From assembly GCA_963840425.1 (NCBI GenBank), contig CAWIYZ010000022.1, forward strand, positions 62,001 to 126,000: a stretch of 64,000 nt of DNA, given 5' to 3'. The position numbers were made by a program, and so were the translations under genes. The DNA is from CADEFX01 sp963840425 (lineage in GTDB: Bacteria; Pseudomonadota; Alphaproteobacteria; Rhizobiales; Hyphomicrobiaceae). Shown here piece after piece: positions 9,293 to 17,362 of this stretch; the stretch's first letter is position 1; every line of letters starts with the position of its first letter. A model generated the notes under the pieces. That model was not told the DNA's origin. It saw only the letters and a program-made list of their open reading frames with translations, and ran no database searches.

Positions 9293-9750
9293 TGGGGGAC
9301 GACGGTCAAGCCGGACTAGAAGTGCGGCCGATGGCCGACGGCGAGGAAGCGGCCATCATTGCCTTGTGGCAGCGCGCGGGCCTGACGCGGCCGTGGAACG
9401 ATCCGGCCAACGATCTCGCCTTTGCGCGCGGCAAGTCGCACTCGGACATTCTCATCGGCGTGGCGGATGGAGCGATCGTGGCCTGCGCCATGGTCGGCCA
9501 CGATGGCCATCGTGGTGTCATGTACTACGTGGCGGTAGACCCGGCGCAGCAAGGACGCGGACTCGGCCGGCAGATGGTCGCGGCAGCGGAGGCGTGGCTG
9601 CTGGCGCGCGGGGTGTGGAAGGTCAACCTGATGGTGCGGCAGGGCAACGAGAAGGTGCTGGGCTTCTATGACGGGCTCGGCTACGGGCGCGGCTCCAGCG
9701 TGGTGATCGAGAAGTGGATCGATCCGAAAAAGCGCGGGCCGAGCGGCTGA
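9292..9750 (+). CDS. GNAT-family N-acetyltransferase, YpeA-like (152 aa)
   Basis: An acetyl-CoA-dependent acetyltransferase of the short GNAT type. The acetyl-CoA loop is YVAVDPAQQGRGLGRQMV (Q/RxxGxG pattern) near residues 80-97, followed by the family's KVNLMVRQGN and FYDGLGY segments. This layout matches YpeA-like acetyltransferases. The ATG overlaps the stop of the preceding oxidase, which points to coexpression, though no shared pathway is evident. The acceptor substrate is unknown. Confidence 0.87.
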   Translation: MGDDGQAGLEVRPMADGEEAAIIALWQRAGLTRPWNDPANDLAFARGKSHSDILIGVADGAIVACAMVGHDGHRGVMYYVAVDPAQQGRGLGRQMVAAAEAWLLARGVWKVNLMVRQGNEKVLGFYDGLGYGRGSSVVIEKWIDPKKRGPSG

Positions 9751-9783
9751 GCGTCGACCACCGAGCACTGCACTTCTGTCTCT

Positions 9784-10698
9784 TCACGCCCGAGGTCTCG
9801 GCAACGGCCCGCCGCTGACGATGTAGACGCCGGCCGAGATCACGACGATCGCCATCCAGTCGATCGCGCTCGGCCACTCGCCGAGGATTGGGATGGCCAT
9901 GAGCGCCGTCGTCGCGGGACAGAGCGCGGCAAATGCGGCCCCGCTGGACGCGCCGAGAATGGCGACAGCGCGCCCGTAGAGCAGCAGGGAGATGATCGCC
10001 GTCAGGAGCCCCTGCACAACCGCTTGCAGGGCAATGTCCGGCCAAGGCGAGCGCGTCAGACTTTCCCCGCCGGCAACAAACCAATATGCCGGCACGTAGA
10101 GCACCAGCGCTCCGACAGCAGCGATGGCAGCGGCATGCAGTCCATCGAGACGCGCGCCGCGCATGGCGACCGTGTAGCAGGCCCAGGCCAAGCCCGATCC
10201 GAGGAACAGCGCATGACCGATTGTCTGCTGCGAGCCGGTGCTGCTCCCGTCCCAGGCGATGGCAAAGACGCCGGGCAGGATCAGCGCGAACCCGAGCCAT
10301 TTCGCTTTTGTGAATGCTTCCCTCAGAATCACCGCCGCCAGAATCGAAACCATGAGCGGCATGACCCCCGGAAACAGGGCACCGGCATGTGCCGCCGGCG
10401 CGAACAGCAAGCCTGCATTGGCCAGCAGAACAGGGGCACCGCCGCCCAACACGATAGCGGCCAATCCACCCCAGCCGAGGCGGTCGATAGCCAATCCTTT
10501 GCTCAGCACGTACGGCAGCAGAAGCAGGCCGGCCACGCCGAAGCGAAGGGCCGCGATATCCCAAGGCGTGAGGCTCGTGCGTAAGCCGAGCCGGGCCACG
10601 ACGATCCAGCCCGACCAGATGCTGACGGCGGCCAAGCCATAGAGCGCGCCGCGTGTGTACTGCGCAGCGGATTGGACATTCGGCTCCGCGGCGGGCAT
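9784..10698 (-). CDS. DMT-superfamily (EamA) transporter, 10 membrane segments (304 aa)
   Basis: An inner-membrane exporter of the drug/metabolite transporter superfamily with two EamA repeats, each of about five helices. The second repeat shows the typical IPILGEWPSAIDWMAIVVI ending. The ATG at 10698 is chosen because a GGAG-like site is nearby and the first helix (YGLAAVSIWSGWIVVARLGL) then follows a short tail. It is divergent from the CGNR-type regulator at 10792, with a dyad in the 93-bp gap, so that regulator probably controls this exporter. The exported compound cannot be deduced. Confidence 0.87.
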   Translation of the reverse strand: MPAAEPNVQSAAQYTRGALYGLAAVSIWSGWIVVARLGLRTSLTPWDIAALRFGVAGLLLLPYVLSKGLAIDRLGWGGLAAIVLGGGAPVLLANAGLLFAPAAHAGALFPGVMPLMVSILAAVILREAFTKAKWLGFALILPGVFAIAWDGSSTGSQQTIGHALFLGSGLAWACYTVAMRGARLDGLHAAAIAAVGALVLYVPAYWFVAGGESLTRSPWPDIALQAVVQGLLTAIISLLLYGRAVAILGASSGAAFAALCPATTALMAIPILGEWPSAIDWMAIVVISAGVYIVSGGPLPRPRA

Positions 10699-10728
10699 GG
10701 GCCGCTCCGGTAAAGAAGAAATATGACG

Positions 10729-10756
10729 TAACCTATTTAAACGATTACAGAGGTTA
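10729..10756. promoter_or_regulatory. Dyad operator candidate between exporter and CGNR regulator
   Basis: TAACCT and AGGTTA form an inverted repeat with 16-bp spacing in the short AT-richer gap between two divergent genes. Size, symmetry and position fit the operator of the adjacent CGNR protein. Which sequence its DNA-binding part reads is not known, so this is inference. Confidence 0.4.
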
Positions 10757-10791
10757 TGATACTCAGCGCAACGATGACAAACAAGGCCAAG

Positions 10792-11394
10792 ATGAGCGAC
10801 CGCACAGACCCATTCGACTGGAGTGGGGGCCATCCGGCTCTCGACTTGGTCAATACGCTGGATGAGCGACCATTCGAATCGCCGATCGAGAACCTGGCGA
10901 GCTACGCCGATCTCGTCCGCTTCGCCGAGCTGGCAAGGCTCATCGAGCCAGCTATGGCCGTGCGTCTGAAGAAGCTCGGCGGGCCTGCATGCTCGCGCGT
11001 CGCCAAGCAGACACGCACGCTGCGCGAGCATCTGCACGATGTGTTGGCTGCGGCGCACGCAGGCCGAGCGGCGCCGCAGATCGCGCTTGACGCAATCACG
11101 GTCACCATTCAGGCGGCACATGCGGCCCGTGTACTGATCCCCGCATCATCGCCTGCACATGCGAGCCACCGCTGGTCGGCTCCCAGCGCAGCCAGTATTC
11201 CCCTGCATGCCTGTGCGCTCGCGATAGAGCGCCTGCTCCTCGACGTCGACCGCAGGAGAATCCGAAAATGCGGAGCATCCGACTGCGATGTGTACTTCCT
11301 CGACACAAGCAAAGGTCACCGCAGACAGTGGTGCAGCATGAAAAACTGCGGCAACCGCGAGAAGCAGCGGCGCTGGCGCTCCGGAGGCAAGTAA
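10792..11394 (+). CDS. CGNR zinc-finger / ABATE-domain transcriptional regulator (200 aa)
   Basis: A probable ligand-responsive regulator. The N-terminal ABATE domain starts with DWSGGHPALDLVNTLDER, the family signature. The C-terminal CGNR zinc finger has CGASDC, then a basic FLDTSKGHRRQWCS segment and CGNREKQRRWR, giving four cysteines. Three in-frame ATGs exist (10756, 10774, 10792). The last is preferred since AAGG sits 5 nt upstream and the first lies inside the candidate operator. It is divergent from an EamA exporter, the usual place for a local regulator. Confidence 0.88.
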   Translation: MSDRTDPFDWSGGHPALDLVNTLDERPFESPIENLASYADLVRFAELARLIEPAMAVRLKKLGGPACSRVAKQTRTLREHLHDVLAAAHAGRAAPQIALDAITVTIQAAHAARVLIPASSPAHASHRWSAPSAASIPLHACALAIERLLLDVDRRRIRKCGASDCDVYFLDTSKGHRRQWCSMKNCGNREKQRRWRSGGK

Positions 11395-11401
11395 CCGCAG
11401 A

Positions 11402-12264
11402 TCAACCGGGCACGATGAACTGCTTGGCCTGCGCATCGTAGTCGGCGTAGCCGAGGATCGTGCGCAGCTCCGCCGGCGGCAGGGCGCTGGCCGCTTCCGC
11501 CTCGCCGGCCGTAAGAGCGGCGAGACCCGCTTTCATGCCCGCCGTCGCCGGTGACAGCATGCCGGTCGGATAGGTGCCGATCTTGAAGCCGAGCTCTGCT
11601 GCCCGCTTTTGCGACGGCGTGGCGCGCGGTGCGCCCGGTGACAGGACGACGAAAGATGGGCGGCCGGCAGCAGCCGCGACGGCGCGCTTGATCTCGGCGT
11701 CGTCGGCCGGCAAATCGAGAAACAGGATGTCGGCACCTTCCTTCACGTACATCTCGATGCGGGCCACCGCTTCATCGATGCCCTGGGTCGGACGGCAATC
11801 GGTGCGGGCCAGGATCAGGATGCCGGACTCTTTGCCGCCTCCACCGCCGCGCGGATCTTCATGCGCGCCTCCTCGCGCGGCATGCAAGGCTTGCCGGCGG
11901 CGGTCAGCGCGCGCGGCGTGATCTTGTCCTCGATCAGGACGGCGGCACAACCAGCGCGGCCGTAGGCGCGCACCGTGCGCTGTACGTTCATGGCATTGCC
12001 GTGGCCGTGATCGCCGTCAGCCAGGAGCAGGGTCTGCGGCGCGGCACCGCGCACCATGTTGCAGGAGTCGTACATCTCCGCGAACGAGACGAGATCGAGA
12101 TCCGGCCCGCCCAGCCGGCTGGCGGCGACGCACGAGCCCGACAGAAAGGCCGTCTTGAAGCCGGCGCCGGCAGCGAGCTTGGCGCTGAGCCCATCCCAGA
12201 CGGCTGGCATCACCACGAAGCCCGGCTCGGCCAGGAGTGCACGCATGCGATCGGGAGGAGTCAT
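11402..12264 (-). pseudogene. Isocitrate lyase/PEP mutase superfamily enzyme, one frameshift
   Basis: Two overlapping frames join into one protein of about 287 aa of the PEP-mutase/isocitrate-lyase superfamily (carbon-carbon or phosphorus-carbon lyases of 2-oxoacids). The first frame has AVWDGLSAKL, the metal-site stretch LADGDHGHGN and EDKITPR, and ends after EAAKSPAS. The second resumes with KESGILILARTD. A single base, probably a G, is missing near 11829-11834. The Cys of KKCGH lyases is absent, so it is not a classical isocitrate or methylisocitrate lyase and is closer to oxaloacetate decarboxylase-like members. Whether the frameshift is real or an assembly error is open. Confidence 0.8.
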
Positions 12265-12374
12265 GGGGAGCCTGCTCTTTCTCAAATAGGGGCAATAGGC
12301 GGGGCTGGCGGAGTCTGGAGCACCTGGGGAATGTTGGCTCGGGCAGCGCAGCAGCGCAAGCGTGCTGCGCCCAG

Positions 12375-13352
12375 TCAGAACCAGGACGCCTTGTCGACGA
12401 TGTTGCGCAGCGGCTCACCCGCAGCGAAGCGGCGGCAGTTGTCGAGAATGATGTCGAGGCGGCGGTCGTCGAGATAAGGGCCATAGCCGGCCGTGTGTGG
12501 CGTGATGAGGACGTTGGGGGCGCTCCAGAGCGGATGGTCGGAAGGCAGCGGCTCGATCTCGAACACGTCGAGCGCAGCCCCGGCGATCTCCCCGGCGTGC
12601 AGCGCGGCGACCAGATCGTCGAGGCGCACCGTCATGCCGCGACCGATGTTGATGAGAAATGCCGTCGGCTGCATGCGACGCAGCCGCTCGCGGTTCATCA
12701 AGCCTTCGGTGGCCGGCGTGTGCGGGATCGTCATGATGACGAAGTCGGCGCGGGGCAGAAGACTATCGAGGAGCTCTGGGCGATGCAGCTCGTCCACGCC
12801 TTCCGGCCGATCGATGCGCCGCCCATCGACGCCGATCACGCGCATGCCGAACGCCTTGCACAGGCGCGCCGCCTCGCTGCCGATGCCGCCGACGCCGAGG
12901 ACCAGGGCGGTGCACTCGGGCAGGTGCAGGATGCCGGTGTCGAGCGTTCGCGGCGCATACTCGCGGCGCCCCTGCTGCGGCAGGTAGGTGTGAAAATCGC
13001 GCGCGAAGGCCAGCACGAACGCCATGATGTGCGCGCCGATATGATCGTTGAAGATCTCGCGGAAGTTGGTGACCTGAACCGAGTGCGCGATCAGCTCGGG
13101 ATAGTAGAAGCCGGCCGGCGGTGCGGCGTTGGGCGCCTGCAGCCAGCGCAGGCGGCGTGCAGCACGCAGAACCTCGGGCGGGATAGTGCCGAACGCGGCA
13201 TCGGCATCGGCGATGTCGCGCATCGCGTCCTCCACGGTCTCGGGCTGGAGCACGCGCACACCGGTCTCGTCAGCGGCGATGCGCTGCGCCCAGTGCCGCC
13301 TCACGTCGTTGTGCGGCGGCAGCATGACCATCGTGAAGGCGACGTTTTTCAT
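12375..13352 (-). CDS. NAD-dependent D-2-hydroxyacid dehydrogenase family protein (325 aa)
   Basis: Reduces 2-oxoacids or oxidises D-2-hydroxyacids, glyoxylate/hydroxypyruvate reductase-like. The Rossmann motif is VLGVGGIGSEAARL. The catalytic triad is recognisable as Arg in INIGRGMTVR, Glu in DVFEIEPLP and His in LITPHTAGY. The ATG at 13352 is the natural start for the N-terminal VAFTMVMLPP strand. It shares a 216-bp divergent gap with the exported protein at 13569, which contains a perfect 9-bp dyad. The enzyme's own substrate is not clear. Confidence 0.9.
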   Translation of the reverse strand: MKNVAFTMVMLPPHNDVRRHWAQRIAADETGVRVLQPETVEDAMRDIADADAAFGTIPPEVLRAARRLRWLQAPNAAPPAGFYYPELIAHSVQVTNFREIFNDHIGAHIMAFVLAFARDFHTYLPQQGRREYAPRTLDTGILHLPECTALVLGVGGIGSEAARLCKAFGMRVIGVDGRRIDRPEGVDELHRPELLDSLLPRADFVIMTIPHTPATEGLMNRERLRRMQPTAFLINIGRGMTVRLDDLVAALHAGEIAGAALDVFEIEPLPSDHPLWSAPNVLITPHTAGYGPYLDDRRLDIILDNCRRFAAGEPLRNIVDKASWF

Positions 13353-13433
13353 GGCAATTCCGCGGTGCGTATTGTATGTCGAAAGTGAGTACCGTTGTCG
13401 CATGCCGAGGCAACGGACGCCATCCCGACAGTG

Positions 13434-13455
13434 GTTGCAGTGTGCGCACTGCAAC
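13434..13455. promoter_or_regulatory. Perfect 9-bp dyad in a divergent gap
   Basis: GTTGCAGTG and CACTGCAAC flank a 4-nt centre, midway between divergent start codons at 13352 and 13569. The length and perfect symmetry suit a repressor operator; a transcript hairpin is the alternative. No adjacent regulator gene is present. Confidence 0.35.
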
Positions 13456-13568
13456 ATATCGCACCGGTCGGAACTCTTTGCGTAGCGAGCCGTTGTCGAG
13501 CGACGCGGATGGGCACTCGAGCGAGCGACCATCCGCTCGTCGTTCTCAAGCTCACAGTGGGAGTGAAA

Positions 13569-13847
13569 ATGATCGGAACGCTCAAGATTTCTGCGACGGC
13601 CGTCCTGTTGGCCGCAACGGCATCGATCGCTGGGGCCGCCCCGGCCGGCATCGGCCAAGTGCCCGACGGCGCCAACAGCGGTGTCGTTCAGGTGCACGGC
13701 TACCACCGCTCGTGTGAGCGCGGGCCAGGCGGCTGGCATCGTCACAATCGCTTCGGCGAGCGCCGCCTCTGCCGCGAATGGCGCGGTCAGGGCCGCCGTC
13801 CGGACGCTTGCGTGAGGGTGGGGCCGATCTGGTACTGCGATTACTGA
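13569..13847 (+). CDS. Small exported Arg/His/Cys-rich protein (92 aa)
   Basis: The ATG at 13569, with GGGAGTG upstream, opens a standard signal peptide (IGTLKISATAVLLAATASIAGAAP). The mature part is rich in Arg, Gly, His and Trp with four cysteines and ends in GPIWYCDY, suggesting a disulfide-stabilised periplasmic protein. The family is unrecognised. The end resembles the SLYCDY stretch of the unrelated-looking exported protein at 16546, which may only reflect composition. Confidence 0.68.
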   Translation: MIGTLKISATAVLLAATASIAGAAPAGIGQVPDGANSGVVQVHGYHRSCERGPGGWHRHNRFGERRLCREWRGQGRRPDACVRVGPIWYCDY

Positions 13848-13926
13848 TTAGCCGAAACGTCTTGCGCTGTTGTCGAGGCCGCTCTGCAAAGGGTGGCCTC
13901 GGCCCGTTTATGCCGCTGCGCGCCTG

Positions 13927-14727
13927 TCACCAAATGCCGCGGCGCAGACCATGCCAAGCGTAGCCCCACAGCGTCGGCGGAAACCAGTGGCGCGAGGGCA
14001 TGTGAACCTCGCGAGGGTTGATGCGGCCCGAGAGCGCGTCCTCGATGGCGGCGGTCAGCAGCGGCAGGCCGTGCACCAACTGCACCCAAGGATAGGTTGT
14101 GATGTCGTCCTCTGGCGTAAAGGCGACGCGCTCCTGATAGAGAACGCGCCCCGTGCCGAGACCCTCCTCGATGAGATGCACGGTGACGCCGACGTGCTCG
14201 GGCTCCCCGTTGGCGAGCGCCCAGTAGCCCGGATGCCGGCCGAGATATTTTGGGTAAATGCCGGCGTGATAGCCGATGAAAGGAGCCGACACCGCCCGCA
14301 GCGTCTCGCGCCGTATGATGCGCGCATCGCAAACCGCGACAACCGCCGGCTGGAGCTGACGTAGTGCGTCGCGGCAGGCCTTGGTGTTGACCGAGACAAT
14401 GCGGCGTACCGCGATGGACGGGTCGAGCTCGGGGTCGAGGCCGTGGCTCACCATGATGGCACCGACGCGCGGACGGGTGCGGCGTGCGGCGCGTTCGATG
14501 AGGCGATCGCAGGCCACCTGTCCCAAGACACGCCACCAGCCGAGACGGCGGGCGCGGCGGCGCACCATGTGCCACGGCAGCTCGGGATCCTCCTGCAGCA
14601 CCACGACTGTGCCGAAACGGTGCGCCAGGGCGTTGGCGACGCAGGCCGAAATCGGGCCGCCGGCCGTCAGCAGCACGACCGGGCCGGCCGCCGCGGGGGG
14701 CTTGGACTGGGTATCGTCGAGTTGCAT
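13927..14727 (-). CDS. Formyltransferase-fold protein lacking the usual Asn and Asp catalytic residues (266 aa)
   Basis: The region YHAGIYPKYLGRHPGYWAL (residues about 153-171) and GVTVHLIEEGLGTGRVLYQE (180-199) match the formyl-transferase N-terminal fold of PurN, Fmt and sugar N-formyltransferases. In those enzymes an Asn-x-His pair and an Asp do the chemistry. Here His154 is present, but the Asn position is Gly152 and the Asp position is Gly191. It may not use 10-formyl-tetrahydrofolate in the normal way. The ATG at 14727 gives a short N-tail before the VVLLTAGGP strand. No sugar or folate genes adjoin it. Confidence 0.75.
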   Translation of the reverse strand: MQLDDTQSKPPAAAGPVVLLTAGGPISACVANALAHRFGTVVVLQEDPELPWHMVRRRARRLGWWRVLGQVACDRLIERAARRTRPRVGAIMVSHGLDPELDPSIAVRRIVSVNTKACRDALRQLQPAVVAVCDARIIRRETLRAVSAPFIGYHAGIYPKYLGRHPGYWALANGEPEHVGVTVHLIEEGLGTGRVLYQERVAFTPEDDITTYPWVQLVHGLPLLTAAIEDALSGRINPREVHMPSRHWFPPTLWGYAWHGLRRGIW

Positions 14728-14931
14728 GGGAGGCTTGGTGCAAGAGGTATGCCTGCTGCTGCCGTGGGCACGGCCGCCGAATGCGTTGCCGCTCAAACGC
14801 GTGGAGCGCGCATAAAGGTCCATTTCCGCGCATGCGTGTGCGGGAGCCGCGCGATGCCGTCAGGGCGTTGGGGGCGATGCGCTGCACGTAATGCGAAGCG
14901 TGGACACAGCCACAAGCGAAGGCTGCCTGCC

Positions 14932-15117
14932 TCAGTGGATCTTTTCGATGCGGCGGGAGACAGCCATGGCGTAGCGCCACACGCGGAGGTCCTCGCGCGT
15001 CCACCATTCACGGTCTGGCTTTTCCGTCAGGAGCCGGGTGCCGGCGTCGAGCGCGTCGCCCCGCCGGTTCCAGAGCGCAGCAGCCTCGTCTTCCAGTTTG
15101 CGCCCCCTGAGCGGCAT
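14932..15117 (-). CDS. Short cytoplasmic protein of unknown function (61 aa)
   Basis: A small charged protein starting MPLRGRKLEDEAAALWNRR with a Trp-rich middle (REWWTREDLRVW) and no signal peptide or membrane segment. The ATG at 15117 is chosen over a TTG-type start upstream that adds unrelated sequence. Support is from codon character and from its fit between the formyltransferase-like gene and the divergent racemase-family gene; no family is recognised. Confidence 0.45.
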   Translation of the reverse strand: MPLRGRKLEDEAAALWNRRGDALDAGTRLLTEKPDREWWTREDLRVWRYAMAVSRRIEKIH

Positions 15118-15341
15118 TGCGGTCCCCCGGTCACCCCTTAGTGTGATGATCGAGAATTCGCATTCGCGGCACCCCGTGAACGAGTTTCTCGAGCGGGGCA
15201 CTAAAATCGCCCCATGCCGTCAAGCGTATTACTGTGAAGGATTGCAAGGGGAGTCCGTTTTCGGGGCATAGTTGACGCGAACGTGTGGGAGTTGCATCTG
15301 CGCCACGTTCCCGTGGCTCCGGACCAAGCCGAGGAATGCCG

Positions 15342-16385
15342 ATGCGCGCACCACGGATGATCAGTGTGGTCGGCTGCCATGCCGAAGGTGAGGTGGGCGA
15401 CGTGATCATCGGCGGGGTGCTGCCGCCGCCCGGCGCCACCATGCTGGAGAAGAAGCTCGCCTTCGAGCGCGACTTCGACCACATCCGCCGGCTGCTGATC
15501 TGCGAGCCGCGCGGCTCGGTGGCCCGCCACGTCAACCTGATCGTGCCGCCGACACGCGCCGATTGCGTGGCAGGTGCCATCATCATGGAGCCAACGGAAT
15601 ATCCGCCAATGTCGGGCTCCAACACTATGTGCATGGCAACGGTGCTGCTGGAGACCGGCATGGTGCCGATGCAGGAGCCCGAGACGCGACTCAGGCTCGA
15701 CATGCCGGGCGGACCGGTGGATGTCGTGGCCGAATGCCGGAGCGGGAAATGCGTCAGCGTGGCTCTAGCGAATGTACCGGCGTTTGCAGCCAAGCTCGAT
15801 GCACCGCTGGAGGTCGAGGGGCACGGCACCATCAAGGTGGATATCGCCTATGGCGGCATGTTCTACGCCATCGCTGATGCGCGTGCGCTCGGCTTCGAGG
15901 TGGCCGCGCATGAGGCGCGCGAGCTGGCGGTTCTGGGCGAGAAGATCCGCACGGCAGCGCGGGCGCAGCATGACATCGTGCATCCACTGCATCCCGAGAT
16001 CGCCGGTGTTTCCATCGTCCAGTTCGCGGCACCCTTCGCTGGGCCGAATCAAGTCAGCCGCAATACCTGCATCGTGGCCCCCGGCCGTTCCGACCGCAGC
16101 CCGACGGGCACAGGCACGTCCGCGCGCATGGCGGTGCTGCACTCCCGCGGCCTGCTGCGGGTGGGCGACGGCCTGACGCACGAGTCGATCATCGGCTCAC
16201 GCTTCGAGGGCCGCATCACCGGCGTGACCGATGTCGCCGGCACGCCAGCCGTTCATACGACCATCAAGGGTCGCGCGTGGATCACCGGCTATCACCACTA
16301 TCGCGTCGATCCGACCGATCCTTGGCCCGAAGGCTATGTCGTGTCCGACACATGGGGCACATCGACGGCGACGCGACAGGAGTGA
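15342..16385 (+). CDS. Proline racemase / hydroxyproline dehydratase family enzyme with Ser/Thr active-site pair (347 aa)
   Basis: The fold and length match proline racemases, 4-hydroxyproline 2-epimerases and trans-3-hydroxy-L-proline dehydratases. The first catalytic motif, usually MCGH, reads MSGSN, so Ser91 replaces Cys. The second, usually DRSPCGTGT, reads DRSPTGTGTSA, so Thr255 replaces Cys. Racemases use Cys/Cys and the known dehydratase uses Cys/Thr; Ser/Thr is unusual. Two ATGs lie 6 nt apart; that at 15342 is favoured because GAGGA sits 6-8 nt upstream. No proline transporter or dehydrogenase adjoins. A dehydratase-like activity is the best guess. Confidence 0.85.
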   Translation: MRAPRMISVVGCHAEGEVGDVIIGGVLPPPGATMLEKKLAFERDFDHIRRLLICEPRGSVARHVNLIVPPTRADCVAGAIIMEPTEYPPMSGSNTMCMATVLLETGMVPMQEPETRLRLDMPGGPVDVVAECRSGKCVSVALANVPAFAAKLDAPLEVEGHGTIKVDIAYGGMFYAIADARALGFEVAAHEARELAVLGEKIRTAARAQHDIVHPLHPEIAGVSIVQFAAPFAGPNQVSRNTCIVAPGRSDRSPTGTGTSARMAVLHSRGLLRVGDGLTHESIIGSRFEGRITGVTDVAGTPAVHTTIKGRAWITGYHHYRVDPTDPWPEGYVVSDTWGTSTATRQE

Positions 16386-16545
16386 GGGCCGGCGGAAAGC
16401 GGCTCACTGTGCACGTTGCAAGGCGTCGGGCCGCCTTCTCTTGCGTGTGACCGACACCGGTAGGCTGCTGTTCCCTGCGGCACAGCCAACGTTACCAAAA
16501 GCCCCGTATCTAACGGCATCTGCGCAAAGCAATGGGAGAACGACG

Positions 16546-16815
16546 ATGGTGCGAGTGTTATGCGGTTTGGTGGCGCTGGGACTGCTCATGCCGGTGAGCG
16601 CACAAGCCAAAGGAAAGGGTTCCCAGTACTACGAGTGGCAGACTGAGTCCGCGGGACCGATGCACGGCTACTCGGGCTGGGCAGGGATAGGTAACGGACG
16701 GCGCAGCCTCTACTGCGACTATATACGGGTGCCGAACCGCGAGTGCGTCACGCTCAAGTCGGGCAAGGAGAGCTGCCGCGTCACGAGCTGGACGCTGAAG
16801 CAGACTTGCCAGTGA
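16546..16815 (+). CDS. Small exported protein of unknown function (89 aa)
   Basis: GGGAGAACGACG precedes the ATG at 16546, which opens a signal peptide (RVLCGLVALGLLMPVSAQA). The mature 67 residues are Gly/Tyr/Ser-rich with four cysteines (LYCDY, RECVT, ESCRV, QTCQ), consistent with two disulfides in the periplasm. The family is unrecognised. It is convergent with the GFA protein ending at 16868. Confidence 0.7.
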   Translation: MVRVLCGLVALGLLMPVSAQAKGKGSQYYEWQTESAGPMHGYSGWAGIGNGRRSLYCDYIRVPNRECVTLKSGKESCRVTSWTLKQTCQ

Positions 16816-16867
16816 GAGGTGAACCAGCTCGGTTGTTGCAGCAGAGCTCCGCCGGCGAAGGGCCGCG

Positions 16868-17362
16868 TCAGGGCGCTCGCTCGCGCAGCGCCCGCATGCG
16901 CTCCAGGCTCTCGGCCGGCCAATGCTGGCGGCGATCATAGTATTCCGGCACAGCAGGCTTGTCCGCTGGCAGGATCACCCACCGCTGCTTCGACGCGGTG
17001 AAGATGTGGATGTCCGGTGGCAGGCGGTCTGGCTCATCGAGCGTACCGACACGCACGAAACACACGGCATCGCCAGCTCCGGCATAGTTGCTCCACAGCG
17101 CGATGCGGCAAGCGGGGCAGCGCGTGATCTTCTGGCCTTTGCCGCTGTTGGACGGGGTCAGGATGGTTTCCGGCGCACCCGACAGAAGCTCAACGCGGTC
17201 GGCCTCGATCATGGCGTTGAGCGCAAAGGCGCTGCCGGTTTCGCGCTGACACCACCGGCAGTGACAGCAATGCACGAACAGCGGGTGGCTCGTCATGCGG
17301 TAGCGGACGGCGCGGCAGGTGCACCCGCCGTCCAGCGCGGCGCTTACGTCTTGCTCGCCCAT
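16868..17362 (-). CDS. GFA-family (CENP-V / glutathione-dependent formaldehyde-activating) zinc protein (164 aa)
   Basis: Small zinc-binding proteins related to glutathione-dependent formaldehyde-activating enzyme. The cysteine pattern CTCRAVRY, CCHCRWCQ and CPACRIALW supplies the family's two zinc sites. GTLDEPDRLPPDIHIF near residue 115 is the usual C-terminal signature. The ATG at 17362 is used; a start at 17386 would lengthen the overlap with the upstream gene. The start overlaps the end of the VOC gene by 19 nt, so the two are cotranscribed. Most paralogues do not act on formaldehyde, so the substrate is left open. Confidence 0.9.
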   Translation of the reverse strand: MGEQDVSAALDGGCTCRAVRYRMTSHPLFVHCCHCRWCQRETGSAFALNAMIEADRVELLSGAPETILTPSNSGKGQKITRCPACRIALWSNYAGAGDAVCFVRVGTLDEPDRLPPDIHIFTASKQRWVILPADKPAVPEYYDRRQHWPAESLERMRALRERAP

